Positions 37,640 to 47,601 of a stretch of 64,000 nt of DNA are shown piece after piece. Under the pieces are notes generated by a model, which was given only the letters and a program-made list of their open reading frames with translations, had not been told where the DNA came from and did no database searches. Where the stretch lies: assembly GCF_000763905.1 (NCBI RefSeq), contig NZ_JRKN01000004.1, forward strand, positions 124,001 through 188,000, written 5' to 3'. Every line of letters starts with the position of its first letter. Position 1 is the stretch's first letter. This DNA comes from Paracoccus halophilus. Lineage in GTDB: Bacteria; Pseudomonadota; Alphaproteobacteria; Rhodobacterales; Rhodobacteraceae. Both the position numbers and the translations under genes were made by a program.

Positions 37640-39141
37640 TGGATATCTCGCCCGAATTCAGCGATTTCGAACGCGGCTGGGGCGCGGGGCGCAACCAGTT
37701 GCTGACCATCCGCCTGGCCGCCGATCTGGACACGCCGGTCAGCCTGATGCTGAAACTGGCCGAGGCCGCGCCCAATTCCTTCATGCTGGAAAGCGTGACC
37801 GGGGGCGAGGTCCGTGGCCGCTATTCCTTTGTCGGCATGAAGCCGGACCTGATCTGGGAATGCCGCGACGGCCAGGCCCGGATCAACCGCAATGCCCGCT
37901 ATTCCGACGAGTTCAGCGATGACGACCGCCCGGCGCTGGACAGCCTGCGCGCGCTGATCGCCGAAACCCGGATCGACATGCCCGAGGGCGTGCCCGCCGG
38001 GGCTGCCGGCCTCTACGGCTATCTGGGCTATGACATGATCCGCCTGGTCGAACGCCTGCCGGACGTGAACCCCGACCCGCTGGGCCTGCCCGATGCGATG
38101 ATGATGCGCCCCTCGGTCGTGGCGGTGCTGGACGGGGTCAAGGGCGAGGTGCTGCTATGCGCCCCCGCCTGGCACGATGACGGGGTGCCCGCCCGCGCCG
38201 CCTATGCAAGGACCGCCGAGCGTCTGATGGAGGCGCTGCGCGCACTGGACCGCCAGCCGCATGAGCCCCGCGCCCTTGGCCATGACCTCAAGGTCGGCGA
38301 GCTGCGCAGCAATTTCAGCAAGCCCGCCTATCTGGCGGCGGTGGAAAAGGCCAGGGATTACATCCGCGCGGGTGATATCTTTCAGGTCGTGCCCTCGCAG
38401 CGCTGGGCGATGGATTTCCCGCTGCCGCCCTTTGCGCTTTATCGCAGCCTGCGGCGCACCAACCCGTCGCCCTTCATGTTCTACCTGAATTTCGGCGGTT
38501 TCCAGATCGTCGGGGCCAGCCCCGAGATCCTCGTCCGCCTGCGCGACGGGCAGGTGACCGTCCGGCCCATCGCCGGCACCCGCCCGCGCGGTGCCACCCC
38601 GGCCGAGGATGACGCGCTTGAGGCCGACCTGCTGGCCGATAAAAAGGAACTGGCCGAGCATCTGATGCTGCTGGATCTGGGCCGCAACGATGTCGGCCGC
38701 GTGGCGAAAATGGGCACCGTGACCCCGACCGAGCAATTCATCGTCGAGCGTTATTCCCATGTCATGCATATCGTCTCGAACGTGGTGGGCGAGTTGCGCG
38801 AGGGCGAGGATGCGCTGTCCGCGCTGCTGGCCGGCATGCCCGCCGGCACCGTGTCCGGCGCGCCCAAGGTCCGCGCGATGGAGATCATCGACGAGCTCGA
38901 ACCCGAAAAGCGCGGCGTCTATGCCGGTGGCGTCGGCTATTTCGCGGCGAATGGCGAGATGGACATGTGCATCGCGCTGCGCACCGGCGTGATCAAGGAC
39001 CAGACGCTGTACATCCAGGCCGGTGGCGGCGTCGTCTATGACAGCGACCCCGAGGCCGAGTTCACGGAAACCGTGAACAAATCGCGCGCCCTGCAACGCG
39101 CGGCCGAGGAAGCGGCGCGTTTCGTGCGCGGAAACGGGTAG
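37639..39141 (+). CDS. trpE: Anthranilate synthase component I
   Basis: The 500-residue chorismate-utilising subunit has the N-terminal regulatory domain, including a segment around NSFMLESVTGG near the tryptophan feedback site (LLES-type motif). The C-terminal catalytic domain carries RPIAGTRPRGATPAEDD, HLMLLDLGRND and AGGGVVYDSDPEAEF. Its ATG overlaps the ppiD stop. It is 4 kb from trpG and in the opposite orientation, so the two halves of one enzyme are under separate promoters. Confidence 0.96.
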   Translation: MDISPEFSDFERGWGAGRNQLLTIRLAADLDTPVSLMLKLAEAAPNSFMLESVTGGEVRGRYSFVGMKPDLIWECRDGQARINRNARYSDEFSDDDRPALDSLRALIAETRIDMPEGVPAGAAGLYGYLGYDMIRLVERLPDVNPDPLGLPDAMMMRPSVVAVLDGVKGEVLLCAPAWHDDGVPARAAYARTAERLMEALRALDRQPHEPRALGHDLKVGELRSNFSKPAYLAAVEKARDYIRAGDIFQVVPSQRWAMDFPLPPFALYRSLRRTNPSPFMFYLNFGGFQIVGASPEILVRLRDGQVTVRPIAGTRPRGATPAEDDALEADLLADKKELAEHLMLLDLGRNDVGRVAKMGTVTPTEQFIVERYSHVMHIVSNVVGELREGEDALSALLAGMPAGTVSGAPKVRAMEIIDELEPEKRGVYAGGVGYFAANGEMDMCIALRTGVIKDQTLYIQAGGGVVYDSDPEAEFTETVNKSRALQRAAEEAARFVRGNG

Positions 39142-39599
39142 GAATGGCCGGGCTTTTTGCGCAAGTCTGGTGAAGGGAAGACGTTTTCTTCCCTAGACAT
39201 GCTTATCCTGTGGGTTCCGTGACGGAGATGCCGAGAGCGCTGTAACTGTTGGGCACGGCTACACGCTGATGCCACATCGCGATCCTTGATCGCGGCGGTG
39301 CCTCTGTCATTGCGATCCGCAGGAACGCCCGCCTGAGGAAGGAGCACATCCCGGCGGCATTACCATCGTCAACCGCTTCAACGCACTCCGCGCCGCCAAG
39401 ATGGGGCGCGTTGCATGAGCTGAAGGGGAGAGTGGGAACTGCGATCAAAGGCTGAATTCTGCAACAACGCCTGACGATGGGCGTCTTTGAACTGCCGAAA
39501 GTCGCCAGCGAAGCCTACGCAGGGCCAGACGTCCCGGTCTACTACAACTCTCGGACAACGGCCTCGTGACCTCGACAGCCAGCGGCAATACCAGGCTGG
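39142..39599. other. Gene-free stretch after trpE, left part of a decayed element
   Basis: No supported coding frame. A 7-base-pair hairpin (AGGGAAG / CTTCCCT, 39174-39194) follows trpE but is not followed by a T-tract, so it is a weak terminator candidate at best. The remainder has frequent stops in all frames and codon use unlike the neighbours, consistent with degenerate mobile DNA leading into the HTH and integrase remnants. Confidence 0.4.
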
Positions 39600-39817
39600 A
39601 TGTGGCTCGAGTTCGTCGCGGTGTCGACCGGGCCGTCAAGGTGCGGCAGAGCGGCGCGTTCTGAGGCGAGGATGGACACCACGGCCCGAAAAAGGTCTAT
39701 GGCCGCGCCCTGTGGGATGTTCGGGCGCTGGACGCCGCAATTGATTGCTTGCCGGGAGCCGGCATGCCGACGGAAGGTGTCGATACAGGTCACGCATGGA
39801 ATGAAGTGCTGCGATGA
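39600..39817 (+). pseudogene. Frameshifted HTH (AlpA/excisionase-like) gene remnant
   Basis: Two frames together resemble the small HTH protein commonly encoded just upstream of tyrosine integrases in alphaproteobacteria. The first has LEFVAVSTG (an EYVGVS-type HTH helix). After a frameshift, the second reads GPKKVYGRALWDVRALDAAIDCLPG and ends NEVLR with TGA at 39815. The final ATGA overlaps the integrase start, the normal arrangement of the pair. The frameshift and an in-frame stop show it is dead. Confidence 0.55.
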
Positions 39818-40120
39818 TGCGCAAGCCCCCGAAATATTGCCAATGCTTCCTCGCCCGGCACCGTCGCCGCACTTGTCGTTAGCTATTGCCGATCATCGGA
39901 ATACCTCAAGCTCAAGCCGATCAGGCAGCGAACCTATCGCAGCACCATTGAACCCTTTCCTGAACAGCACGGCGACAAGACAGTTGCGAAGCTGAAAAGG
40001 GAACATGTCAAGGCGACCGTAGCCAAGCTGGCAGATCGGCCCGCAGTTGCAAACAAGCAGCTTGCAGCGGACGAAGTAGAGAGCAAAAATTGCCAAACCC
40101 GTTGGGCAGGTTTGACATAA
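39814..40120 (+). pseudogene. Tyrosine recombinase/phage integrase remnant
   Basis: The frame from ATG 39814 starts MMRKPPKYCQCFLARH, the usual integrase N-terminus of this type. It then jumps, in another frame from about 39848, to GTVAALVVSYCRSSEYLKLKP and RTYRSTIEPFPEQHGDKTVAKL, the N-terminal SAM-like core-binding domain. About 45 codons are missing between the two blocks, and the frame stops at 40118-40120 before any catalytic R-H-R-Y domain. It lies 39 bases from the 3' end of the tRNA-Ile gene, a standard integration site. Confidence 0.7.
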
Positions 40121-40159
40121 TGCCGCGTCAGAACCTGAAAAAAGAGATCTGCGTGAGGA

Positions 40160-40235
40160 TGGTAGGCCCGGAGGGACTCGAACCCCCAACCAAGGCGTTA
40201 TGAGCGCCCTGCTCTGACCATTGAGCTACAGGCCC
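40160..40235 (-). tRNA. tRNA-Ile2 (CAU anticodon, lysidine type)
   Basis: The minus-strand sequence folds as a tRNA. It has a 7-base-pair acceptor (GGGCCTG with CGGGCCT, including G-U pairs), a D arm AGCTCAATGGTCAGAGC, an anticodon stem GGCG/CGCC with loop CTCATAA (anticodon CAT), a T arm GGGGG-TTCGAGT-CCCTC, and an encoded CCA. The AGAGCAGG...CTCATAA...CCTTGG context resembles tRNA-Ile2, whose C34 is changed to lysidine by TilS to read AUA, rather than elongator tRNA-Met. Confidence 0.85.
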
Positions 40236-40319
40236 TGAACAGGGCGCACCTTGCTGGGGTTTTGTGCCAAGGTCAAGGGAGCGCGGCGAGTTTCGCGCTG
40301 CCCGAAAGCCGGGCCGGGG

Positions 40320-40961
40320 CTAACGCGCGATATCCGCCGGTCGGACCAGCGCGATCAGCTCGGCCAGGGATTTCACCTCGAGCTTTTCCAGGATGCGCGC
40401 GCGGTGGTGATCGACCGTGCGCGGGCTGATGCCGAAATGGGCGGCGACCTCCTTGCTCGAGGTCTCGGCGGGGCGCTCGACGAACAGGCGCACGATTTCC
40501 CGTTCGCGCGCGGTGAGGCTGTCGAGCCGGGCCTGTTTCTCGCGTTGCGAGCGATCGGCCGAAATCTGGCTGCGAATGATCTCGAAGGCGGCGTCGATCC
40601 GTTCGGCAAGGGCCGATTGCGGAAAGGGCTTTTCCAGGAAATCCAGCGCGCCGCCCTTGATCGCCTGCACCGATTCCGGCACGCCGCCATGGCCGGTGAT
40701 GAAGATGATCGGCAGGCGGATCTCGTGCGCGTTCAGATATTGCTGCAGCTCAAGGCCGTTCATGCCGGGCATGCCATAATCCAGCACCAGGCAGCCGGGA
40801 CGGTCCCCGCCAAGGGATTCCAGGAAGGACCGCGCCGAGTCGTAGGTTTCGACCCGATAGCCACGCATGCTCAGCGCGCGCTCGAGCGATACGCGGATGC
40901 CGTCATCGTCATCGACCACAAAGACAGTAAAGGGAACGTCGTTCATCGGTTTCGGCGCCAT
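40320..40961 (-). CDS. FixJ-type two-component response regulator
   Basis: A 213-residue regulator with a receiver domain (acidic pair in FVVDDDDG, phospho-acceptor Asp61 in LVLDYGMPGMNG, Lys in FLEKPF) and a C-terminal LuxR-type HTH (LTAREREIVRLF...SPRTVDHHRARILEKL). It lies 62 bases downstream of a histidine kinase on the same strand, so the two form a pair. Two starts are possible (40961 and 40946) and neither has a clear Shine-Dalgarno. The regulated genes are not adjacent; the kinase may sense a small ligand. Confidence 0.9.
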   Translation of the reverse strand: MAPKPMNDVPFTVFVVDDDDGIRVSLERALSMRGYRVETYDSARSFLESLGGDRPGCLVLDYGMPGMNGLELQQYLNAHEIRLPIIFITGHGGVPESVQAIKGGALDFLEKPFPQSALAERIDAAFEIIRSQISADRSQREKQARLDSLTAREREIVRLFVERPAETSSKEVAAHFGISPRTVDHHRARILEKLEVKSLAELIALVRPADIAR

Positions 40962-41023
40962 GAATATTTCACGAAGGATCGGCTCGGCTGCTGGAACCGT
41001 TTCCGGGCATGATGCCAGGTTTG

Positions 41024-43366
41024 TCAATCCTGCAGTGGGGTCACTTTGGGCTGATATACTGGAATCGTGAAGCAGAACCTTGCGCCGCGGCTGACGCTGT
41101 CGTCGAGCCACAGGCTGCCGCCATTGTTTCCCGCGATCGATCGGCAGATCGACAGGCCCAGGCCCATGCCGCCGGCCTTGGTGGTCTCGAACTCGGCGAA
41201 CAGGTTCAGATCCGGGGCGATGCCGGGGCCGGAATCGGTGACGCAGACGGTCACGAACTCCTCCGAGGCCGAGGCCGCGATGCCGATCTCGCGCGGGGCG
41301 GCGTCCGGCTGCGTGGCCATGGCCTCGATGGCATTGCGCAGCAGGTTGATCAGGACCTGGGCGATCTGCACCCGGTTCGCCACGACCCTGGGCAGATCGT
41401 CCGGAAGCGAGGTCGTGATGGTGACCCGCGCGTCGCTCGCTTCTGCCCGCACCAGATAGCACATCTGTTTCAGAAGGTCCTCCAGGCTGAAGGGCTTCGG
41501 CGGAAACTCATCCTTGCGGATGAAGCCGCGCAGGGCGCGGATGATATCGCCGGCGCGCAGGGATTGCTGCTCGATCTCGGTCAGGATGTCGCGCAGTTCG
41601 GGATTGCCGCCGCCCTGCCGGTCCAGCAACACGAGCGCGCTGTCGGCATTCTGGGCGATGGCGGTCAACGGCTGGTTCAGCTCATGCGCCAGGCCCGAGG
41701 CCATCTGCCCCATGGTGTCGCGCCGCGCCAGATGCGACAGGTCCTTGTTGAGACGGTCGATCTGTTCCTCGGCATGGCGGTTCTGCGTGATGTCATCCAT
41801 GGTCAGGACCGCATGCAGCGCCTTGCCGTTCTGGTCGAGGATGGTGATGGCATTGACCGTGACCCAGATCGCCTCGCCATTGGCGCCGATACAGCGCAGA
41901 TCCCGGTTCAGCACGAAATCGTCCTTGGTCAGGATGCCGGAATCGGCGAAAGGCGCGGCATCGTCCGGATGGATCAGATCGGCGAAACGCATGCCGATCA
42001 GCTGGTCGCGGTCATAGCCGAGGATCTCGGCGAAACGCTGGTTCACGCGCATGAAATTTCCGCTGCCATGCGCGATCTGCGCCATCCCGCGCGAGGACAT
42101 GTTGAAGGTCTCGCCATATTCGCGCTCGGCCGCGTGACGGGCGACGATCTCCTGGACCAGCGCCTCATTGGCGCGTTCCAGTTCGCGATAGGTCTTGGGC
42201 GCCGGCGCGTCGGCGTCGATCTCGCCCTGCGAGATCAGCGCGGTGCGCACGGCAAAGGCGCGCACCGGCCGGTGGATGAAATCGGCCAGCGCCAGCCCGA
42301 CGATCGCGGTCACGACCGCGACCAGCACCGCCAGCCAGATGTTCATCGCCCGGTTTCGCTTGATGACGCCGGTGAAATCGTCCTCGGGGGCATAGACGGC
42401 GATGGTCCAGGGCAGCTTTTCGCTGATCACCGGCATCATGTTCGAGACGTAGCGATTGCCTTCATAGACGAATTCCGAGGCGGTTTCCTGCGCCACCGGG
42501 ATCGAGCCGCTGGCGGCCAGCGGTCCAAAGGCGGCGCGCGCGATCGGATCGCCGATTTCGCGGATATCGGCAAAGCGCAGCCCGCCCTCGTCGGTGGCGG
42601 TCTTGATCAGATCCTGATCGGGATGCGCGATCACGTCGCCATTGCTGTTGATGATCAGGGCCTTGCCATTGCTTCCGATATTCAGGCTGGCCAGAAAGAC
42701 CGAGATCATGCTGATCTCGATATCGACGCCGATCGCGCCGCGAACGCCGTGTTCGACCTCGAATACCGGCGCCGCGAGGGTAATCCCCGGCTGCTGCGAG
42801 GAAAAGAAGATATAGGGATCGGTCCAGATGATCGCCCGCTCTGCCTGCGCCTTGATATACCAGGGGCGGGTCCGCGGATCGAAGCGGTCCGCAGGGTCCA
42901 GTTGCGATCTGAGGATATTGAAGTCGCCGTCGCGCCAGATGAGCCGCGTGCTGCGTTCGCCCTCGGCCGAAATCGCGATGATCTTCGAGCGGAACACCCC
43001 CGGCTCGTCCGGGCTGCGCATGACATAGACGAAGCCGCCATCCTCGTTGCCATAATAGAGCCCGGCGAATTGCGGGGTGATCTGCAATTGCTGGAACAAC
43101 AGCTGCTCGAGCCGCTGCTGGTCGTCGCTGGCGACCACCTCGTTCTGCGCCAGCCGGGCGGCCAGTTGGGCGGCGCCCTCGGCCGGGTTCAGAAAGCCCT
43201 GGGAATGGACCACCGTATTGGCGCCGACATCGCGGAGCAGGTCCCGGGCCTGATCGAGCAGCGCCTTTTGCGAGGTGATATAGGACGAGAACACGACCGC
43301 AAGCACGGCCAGAAACTGCAGGCCGGCAAGGCCAAGCGCCAGCAATGCGCCCAGCGATTTCATCAT
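41024..43366 (-). CDS. Sensor histidine kinase with dCache and PAS domains
   Basis: The 780-residue membrane kinase has a first helix (about 5-27), a large periplasmic dCache-like sensor (FDPRTRPWYIKAQ and GVRGAIGVDIEI are typical), a second helix (about 340-360) and a PAS domain (about 430-540). A HisKA segment with phospho-acceptor His in GLAHELNQPLTAI and an HATPase domain (NLLRNAIEAM, DSGPGIAPDL, GMGLGLSICRSI) follow. Start 43366 is chosen (ATG with AAGGA upstream). By domain order it belongs to the FixL/DctB-like group; the ligand is probably a small organic molecule bound outside the membrane. Confidence 0.92.
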   Translation of the reverse strand: MMKSLGALLALGLAGLQFLAVLAVVFSSYITSQKALLDQARDLLRDVGANTVVHSQGFLNPAEGAAQLAARLAQNEVVASDDQQRLEQLLFQQLQITPQFAGLYYGNEDGGFVYVMRSPDEPGVFRSKIIAISAEGERSTRLIWRDGDFNILRSQLDPADRFDPRTRPWYIKAQAERAIIWTDPYIFFSSQQPGITLAAPVFEVEHGVRGAIGVDIEISMISVFLASLNIGSNGKALIINSNGDVIAHPDQDLIKTATDEGGLRFADIREIGDPIARAAFGPLAASGSIPVAQETASEFVYEGNRYVSNMMPVISEKLPWTIAVYAPEDDFTGVIKRNRAMNIWLAVLVAVVTAIVGLALADFIHRPVRAFAVRTALISQGEIDADAPAPKTYRELERANEALVQEIVARHAAEREYGETFNMSSRGMAQIAHGSGNFMRVNQRFAEILGYDRDQLIGMRFADLIHPDDAAPFADSGILTKDDFVLNRDLRCIGANGEAIWVTVNAITILDQNGKALHAVLTMDDITQNRHAEEQIDRLNKDLSHLARRDTMGQMASGLAHELNQPLTAIAQNADSALVLLDRQGGGNPELRDILTEIEQQSLRAGDIIRALRGFIRKDEFPPKPFSLEDLLKQMCYLVRAEASDARVTITTSLPDDLPRVVANRVQIAQVLINLLRNAIEAMATQPDAAPREIGIAASASEEFVTVCVTDSGPGIAPDLNLFAEFETTKAGGMGLGLSICRSIAGNNGGSLWLDDSVSRGARFCFTIPVYQPKVTPLQD

Positions 43367-43539
43367 GGCCAACGGTCCTTCCGGCGATGCCGGCCCGTCG
43401 CGACGGGCGGGGCTTTTCCAACTGTGATCACGCGCTGCCCCCGGGACTGCCGCTTGTTTGCGGCCTGTTCTACCAAGCTTTCGGCCGATTCATAGGGGCT
43501 TTGGGCGGCGGTCCGGTTCTGCGGTGCAGCATGGGCGAT

Positions 43540-43553
43540 ATTGCCTAGGCAAT
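43540..43553. promoter_or_regulatory. Perfect 14-base palindrome upstream of the kinase gene
   Basis: ATTGCCTAGGCAAT is self-complementary over all 14 bases and lies about 174 bases upstream of the kinase start. It could be an operator for the FixJ-type regulator or an unrelated dimeric factor. Confidence 0.45.
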
Positions 43554-43888
43554 GACACGAATTTACCTGTGGCGGCTGTCATGGAACAAAAACCGCAACG
43601 ACTCCGGCGCGTCAGCCGTGCTGACAGAGCAGGGGCTGTTGTACATGAGTTTGCCGGCCGTCCTCGTCCGGCGGTAGTTTGGGTTTGGCCCGGTCTGGCG
43701 TGCGCCCAGGCCGGCCTGCCCGATTTTTAGGCGGTTAACTGGTTACCGCGATCGGCCTCCCGTCTCCCTCGATCCCATCGGGGGGCTGATCGCATCAAGG
43801 CCGGGCGCGGCCGGGGCAGGTTCCGGTCGCGCCTGTGCGCCTGCCTGGTCGCGATCCCGCCGGTTTCGCCCGCGCCGCCTGCACTCAC

Positions 43889-43917
43889 TTGATCCCGTCC
43901 GGCCGATCGCCTATACG
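43889..43917 (+). promoter_or_regulatory. Candidate sigma-70 promoter for rplO
   Basis: TTGATC (43889-43894), a 17-base spacer and TATACG (43912-43917) place a start near 43924 and give a leader of about 90 bases. The leader begins with a 7-base-pair hairpin, CGGTGCC / GGCACCG (43922-43941). It is needed because rplO here is not preceded by other ribosomal genes. Confidence 0.5.
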
Positions 43918-44015
43918 CCCCCGGTGCCCCTGACGGCACCGACTCAACAACCAAGAAATGCCGTGTCCGCCCCCCTTTCGCTTCATGGGGCGCTTCCGGC
44001 TTCAGGAGAAGCGAT

Positions 44016-44501
44016 ATGAAACTGCATGAACTGCGCGACAACGAAGGCGCGAACCGCAAGAAAAAGCGCGTGGCGCGTGGCCCCGGCTCGGGCAAGGGCA
44101 AGACCGCCGGCCGTGGTATCAAGGGCCAGACCTCGCGTTCGGGCGTGGCGCTGAACGGTTACGAAGGCGGCCAGATGCCGCTTTATCGCCGCCTGCCCAA
44201 GCGCGGCTTTTCCAAGCCGAATCGCCTGCGCTTCGCGGTGGTCAACCTGGGCCAGTTGCAGGCCTTTGTCGATGCCGGCAAGCTGGATGCGAAAGCCGAT
44301 GTGACCGAGGACGCGCTGGTCGCGGCCGGTGTCATCCGCCGCAAGCTGGACGGCGTGCGCGTCCTTGCCAAGGGCGAGCTGAAGGCCGCACTGAACCTGA
44401 CCGTGGCCGGCGCGTCGAAAACCGCCGTCGAGGCGGTCGAGAAGGCCGGCGGCAAGCTGACCGTCTCGCGCCCGGCCAAAGAAGAAGCCGCGGCCGAATA
44501 A
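44016..44501 (+). CDS. rplO: 50S ribosomal protein L15
   Basis: L15 (161 residues) with the highly basic start [22 protein letters not shown], the [15 protein letters not shown] segment and the conserved [21 protein letters not shown] block (here YEGGQ). It is a late assembly protein of the large subunit. AGGAG lies seven bases upstream. It is the first gene of the cluster in this window; rpsE and rpmD, its usual predecessors, are absent upstream. Confidence 0.97.
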   Translation: MKLHELRDNEGANRKKKRVARGPGSGKGKTAGRGIKGQTSRSGVALNGYEGGQMPLYRRLPKRGFSKPNRLRFAVVNLGQLQAFVDAGKLDAKADVTEDALVAAGVIRRKLDGVRVLAKGELKAALNLTVAGASKTAVEAVEKAGGKLTVSRPAKEEAAAE

Positions 44502-44510
44502 GCTGTTGAA

Positions 44511-44526
44511 GGGCGCGACCGCGCCC
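44511..44526 (+). repeat. Hairpin after rplO
   Basis: GGGCGC-GACC-GCGCCC, a perfect 6-base-pair stem nine bases after the rplO stop. No T-tract follows. It precedes the larger secY leader hairpin. Confidence 0.5.
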
Positions 44527-44551
44527 CATAGATAGCAGCTAAGTTTTCCAG

Positions 44552-44584
44552 GCGCCGCGGGATCGGGAAACGATCCGGCGGCGC
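44552..44584 (+). promoter_or_regulatory. Large hairpin in the secY leader
   Basis: GCGCCGC-G-GGATCG, loop GGAAA, CGATCC-G-GCGGCGC: a 13-base-pair stem interrupted by one G-G mismatch, ending about 20 bases before the secY ATG. There is no T-tract, so it is not a simple terminator. It may modulate translation or mRNA processing between rplO and secY. Confidence 0.6.
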
Positions 44585-44604
44585 TGCCATGAAGGGGCAC
44601 AAGA

Positions 44605-45975
<1,371 letters not shown>

Positions 45976-46014
45976 GGCGGCGGTTCGCCCGAGAATAGCA
46001 AAAGAGGGACGACA

Positions 46015-46677
46015 ATGGCGACAAACATCATTCTGCTGGGCCCGCCCGGCGCAGGCAAGGGCACGCAGGCCCGCCGCATGATCGACGAGCGCGGCCTTGT
46101 CCAGTTGTCCACCGGCGACATGCTGCGCGAGGCCAAGGCGAGCGGCAACGAGCTGGGGCAGATCGTGGCCGAGGTCATGGCGCGCGGCGAACTGGTCACC
46201 GACGAGATCGTCATCGGCCTGATCCGCGAAAAGCTGGGGCAGGGCGGCAAGGGCTTCATCTTCGACGGCTTTCCGCGCACCCTGGCCCAGGCCGATGCGC
46301 TGCAGTCGCTGATGGCGGAAACCGACCAGCGCATCGACGCCGTGATCGAGATGCAGGTCGATGACGCGGCGCTGATCGCGCGCATCACCGGCCGCTTCAC
46401 CTGCGGCAATTGCGGCGAGGTCTATCACGACGAGACCAGGCCGACCAAGGTGGCGGGCACCTGCGATGCCTGCGGCTCGACCGATCTGCGGCGCCGGGCT
46501 GACGACAATGAGGAAAGCCTCAAGACCCGGCTGATGGAATATTACAAGAAAACCTCGCCGCTGATCGGCTATTACTATGCCAAGGGCAACCTGCATACCG
46601 TCGACGGGCTGGCCGATATCGACGTGGTCGCGGCGGCCATGTCAAAAGTTCTTGACAGACTGTCGCGCAAGGGTTGA
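46015..46677 (+). CDS. adk: Adenylate kinase (zinc-type LID)
   Basis: The 220-residue enzyme has P-loop GPPGAGKGT, the NMP-binding segment and an extended LID with four Cys (C130, C133, C150, C153) that would bind zinc, a feature of many Gram-positive and some proteobacterial enzymes. It interconverts ATP, ADP and AMP. It sits between secY and rpsM in place of rpmJ. Confidence 0.97.
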   Translation: MATNIILLGPPGAGKGTQARRMIDERGLVQLSTGDMLREAKASGNELGQIVAEVMARGELVTDEIVIGLIREKLGQGGKGFIFDGFPRTLAQADALQSLMAETDQRIDAVIEMQVDDAALIARITGRFTCGNCGEVYHDETRPTKVAGTCDACGSTDLRRRADDNEESLKTRLMEYYKKTSPLIGYYYAKGNLHTVDGLADIDVVAAAMSKVLDRLSRKG

Positions 46678-46700
46678 CGCCCGGTCGCGAATCGCATAAT
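46674..46700 (+). promoter_or_regulatory. Possible promoter for the rpsM-rplQ genes
   Basis: TTGACG (46674-46679) overlaps the adk stop and CATAAT (46695-46700) follows after 15 bases, shorter than ideal. It could provide an internal start for the alpha operon. Low certainty. Confidence 0.35.
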
Positions 46701-46750
46701 CGGCAGCTTCTCGCAAGAGAAACGCCCGATATCCGGGTGCCGGTTAAAGG

Positions 46751-46775
46751 CCCGAAGGCATGGCTTTCGGGTCTT
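46751..46775 (+). terminator. Weak terminator-like hairpin after adk
   Basis: CCCGAA and TTCGGG enclose a 9-base loop, followed by TCTTTGG. The T-run is poor, so this may attenuate rather than stop transcription into rpsM. Confidence 0.35.
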
Positions 46776-46789
46776 TGGTTGTGAAAAAA

Positions 46790-46809
46790 GGTTCCGGTGC
46801 TACGGAACC
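46790..46809 (+). promoter_or_regulatory. rpsM leader hairpin
   Basis: GGTTCCG-GTGCTA-CGGAACC, a perfect 7-base-pair stem, ends about ten bases before the Shine-Dalgarno of rpsM. The position suits translational control by a ribosomal protein, as alpha-operon messages are controlled by S4 in E. coli, though the E. coli structure is a different pseudoknot. Confidence 0.5.
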
Positions 46810-46830
46810 GCAACATGAAAAGGAAAACGC

Positions 46831-47199
46831 GTGGCTCGTATTGCTGGCGTCAACATTCCGACGGGGAAACGCGTCCCCATCGCCCTGACCTATATCCATG
46901 GCATTGGCCCCCATTTCGCCCATCAGATCATCGAGGCTGTCGGCATCGACCCGGCGCGCCGCGTCAATGACCTGTCGGATGCCGAAGTCCTGCAGATCCG
47001 CGAATATATCGACGGCAACCTGACCGTCGAAGGCGACCTGCGCCGTGAAACGCAGATGAACATCAAGCGCCTGATGGACCTGGGCTCGTATCGTGGCCTG
47101 CGCCATCGCCGCGGCCTGCCGGTCCGCGGCCAGCGCACCCACACCAATGCCCGCACCCGCAAGGGCCCGGCGAAGCCGATCGCCGGCAAGAAGAAGTAA
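46831..47199 (+). CDS. rpsM: 30S ribosomal protein S13
   Basis: S13 (122 residues) starts at GTG 46831 with AAGGAAA upstream: [15 protein letters not shown]. It shows the helix-two-turn-helix segment ALTYIHGIG and the basic [21 protein letters not shown] tail that contacts tRNA. The GTG start is unusual within the cluster. Confidence 0.97.
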   Translation: MARIAGVNIPTGKRVPIALTYIHGIGPHFAHQIIEAVGIDPARRVNDLSDAEVLQIREYIDGNLTVEGDLRRETQMNIKRLMDLGSYRGLRHRRGLPVRGQRTHTNARTRKGPAKPIAGKKK

Positions 47200-47211
47200 G
47201 GGGGAACGGAC

Positions 47212-47601
47212 ATGGCACGCGACAAGACCCGCATCAAGCGCAAGGAACGCAAGAACATCGCCACCGGAGTGGCGCATGTGAACAGCTCGTTCAACAACAC
47301 CAAGATCCTGATCTCGGACGTTCAGGGCAACGCGATCTCGTGGTCCTCGGCCGGCACCATGGGCTTCAAGGGGTCGCGCAAATCGACCCCCTATGCCGCC
47401 CAGATGGCCGCCGAAGACGCCGGCAAGAAGGCGCAGGAACACGGCGTCCGCACGCTGGAAGTCGAAGTCCAGGGCCCCGGCTCGGGCCGCGAATCGGCTC
47501 TGCGTGCGCTGGCCGCCGTCGGATTCAACATCACGGCCATCCGGGACGTGACGCCGATCGCGCATAACGGCTGCCGCCCGCCGAAGCGCCGCCGCGTCTG
47601 A
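47212..47601 (+). CDS. rpsK: 30S ribosomal protein S11
   Basis: S11 (129 residues), [32 protein letters not shown], with the conserved [14 protein letters not shown] and terminal [11 protein letters not shown]. It follows rpsM by 12 bases. Confidence 0.97.
   Translation: MARDKTRIKRKERKNIATGVAHVNSSFNNTKILISDVQGNAISWSSAGTMGFKGSRKSTPYAAQMAAEDAGKKAQEHGVRTLEVEVQGPGSGRESALRALAAVGFNITAIRDVTPIAHNGCRPPKRRRV

Larger units (their letters stand above)
43367..44015. other. 649-base divergent region between kinase and rplO
   Basis: No convincing gene. It holds a perfect 14-base palindrome (43540-43553), a candidate promoter for rplO (43889-43917) and a 7-base-pair hairpin (43922-43941). Short frames present have poor codon bias. 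This is where the upstream half of the ribosomal spc operon would normally be. Confidence 0.5.

Noticed and set aside
37600..37640. Trp attenuator or leader peptide ahead of trpE
   Set aside because: trpE overlaps the ppiD stop, leaving no room for a leader; none was seen ahead of trpG either.
39142..40159. Search for a duplicated tRNA 3' end (second attachment site) near the integrase remnant
   Set aside because: I found no second copy of the tRNA 3' segment within the interval; it may lie elsewhere or be lost.
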